DNA from: Bacillota bacterium
GTDB lineage: Bacteria; Bacillota; Clostridia; Christensenellales; Borkfalkiaceae
Direction of reading: 5' to 3'
DNA length: 55,644 bases
NCBI GenBank assembly: GCA_003343995.1
Contig: QAKE01000085.1
Span: 1-55,644 of the forward strand
Of the stretch, positions 55,581-55,644 are shown one piece after another (the stretch's first letter is position 1; every line of letters begins with the position of its first letter). The position numbers and the translations under genes were made by a program. The notes under the pieces are model-generated. The model did not search any database and was not told where the DNA came from. It worked only from the letters and a program-made list of their open reading frames with translations.

Positions 55581-55644
55581 TGGTACACCATCAGGGACTC
55601 GAACCCAGGACCCACTGATTAAGAGTCAGTTGCTCTACCAACTG
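55581..55644 (-). tRNA. tRNA-Lys (anticodon CUU), 5' end cut by window edge
   Basis: D arm, anticodon arm (ACTGA-CTCTTAA-TCAGT, anticodon CTT at 55621-55623), T arm with GGTTCGAGTCC and encoded CCA (55581-55583) are present. The 5' acceptor strand lies beyond the window. Confidence 0.93.

Overview
The window looks like a chromosomal segment of a moderately GC-rich, low-GC-lineage Firmicute of class Clostridia. The strongest pointers are the SCIFF ribosomally made peptide with its radical SAM maturase beside yajC and secDF, the rpsO-pnp-ylxY-M16 block, the murB-PHP-whiA-dnaE-pfkA block, and HrcA/CIRCE control of dnaK. Gut clostridia of the Christensenellales type would fit, but that placement is an inference. 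Almost every gene is on the minus strand. The exceptions are an MntP-like transporter, a 53-residue membrane peptide, an 80-residue protein, a DUF4097-like protein and a double-HTH protein.

Layout, left to right: (1) 1-3112 holds the heat-shock operon hrcA-grpE-dnaK (dnaK cut by the window edge) with a sigma-A promoter and a CIRCE operator. (2) 3185-11771 holds murB-PHP-whiA-dnaE-pfkA-pfp, ending in a strong terminator; rapZ and yvcK, usual members of this block, are missing. (3) 11774-16273 holds an orphan solute-binding-like protein and tig-clpP-clpX. (4) 16279-21279 holds feoA-feoB-rluA-NFACT/rqcH, with an unusual FeoB. (5) 21443-24206 holds a large surface protein and the MntP-like pump. 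(6) 24210-29849 holds uvrC, a HAD phosphatase, lon and ysxC. (7) 29905-33142 holds arsR, a divergent 53-residue peptide, an M16 peptidase, a YlxY-like deacetylase and a striking intergenic array of hairpin repeats. (8) 33165-35811 holds rpsO and pnp. (9) 35863-51725 is a long protein-export/DNA-repair/queuosine stretch: ruvC-ruvA-ruvB-queA-tgt, yajC-TIGR04086, scfA-scfB, secD-secF, recJ-rel-MBL-hemZ. (10) 51777-53705 holds small regulated genes: an 80-residue protein, and a MerR regulator divergent from a DUF4097-like envelope protein. (11) 53824-55644 holds tRNA-Leu(UAG), an AT-rich island with an unknown 220-residue protein and a duplicated-HTH regulator, and a tRNA-Lys(CUU) cut by the window edge.

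Functionally this is mostly core housekeeping: proteostasis (DnaK, GrpE, trigger factor, ClpXP, Lon, RqcH), replication and repair (DnaE, UvrC, RuvABC, RecJ), glycolysis (an ATP-PFK and a PPi-PFK side by side), wall synthesis (MurB), tRNA modification (Tgt, QueA), stringent response (Rel) and export (YajC, SecD, SecF). No complete defence system, insertion sequence, prophage or CRISPR array is visible. The least ordinary parts are the hairpin array at 32817-33142, a terminator that contains the ribosome binding site of the next gene at 46697-46730, the FeoB with a repeat-built N-terminal extension and no G4 Asn, the MerR divergent promoter pair with 19- and 17-bp spacers, the apparently leaderless uvrC, and the AT-rich island between the two tRNA genes.
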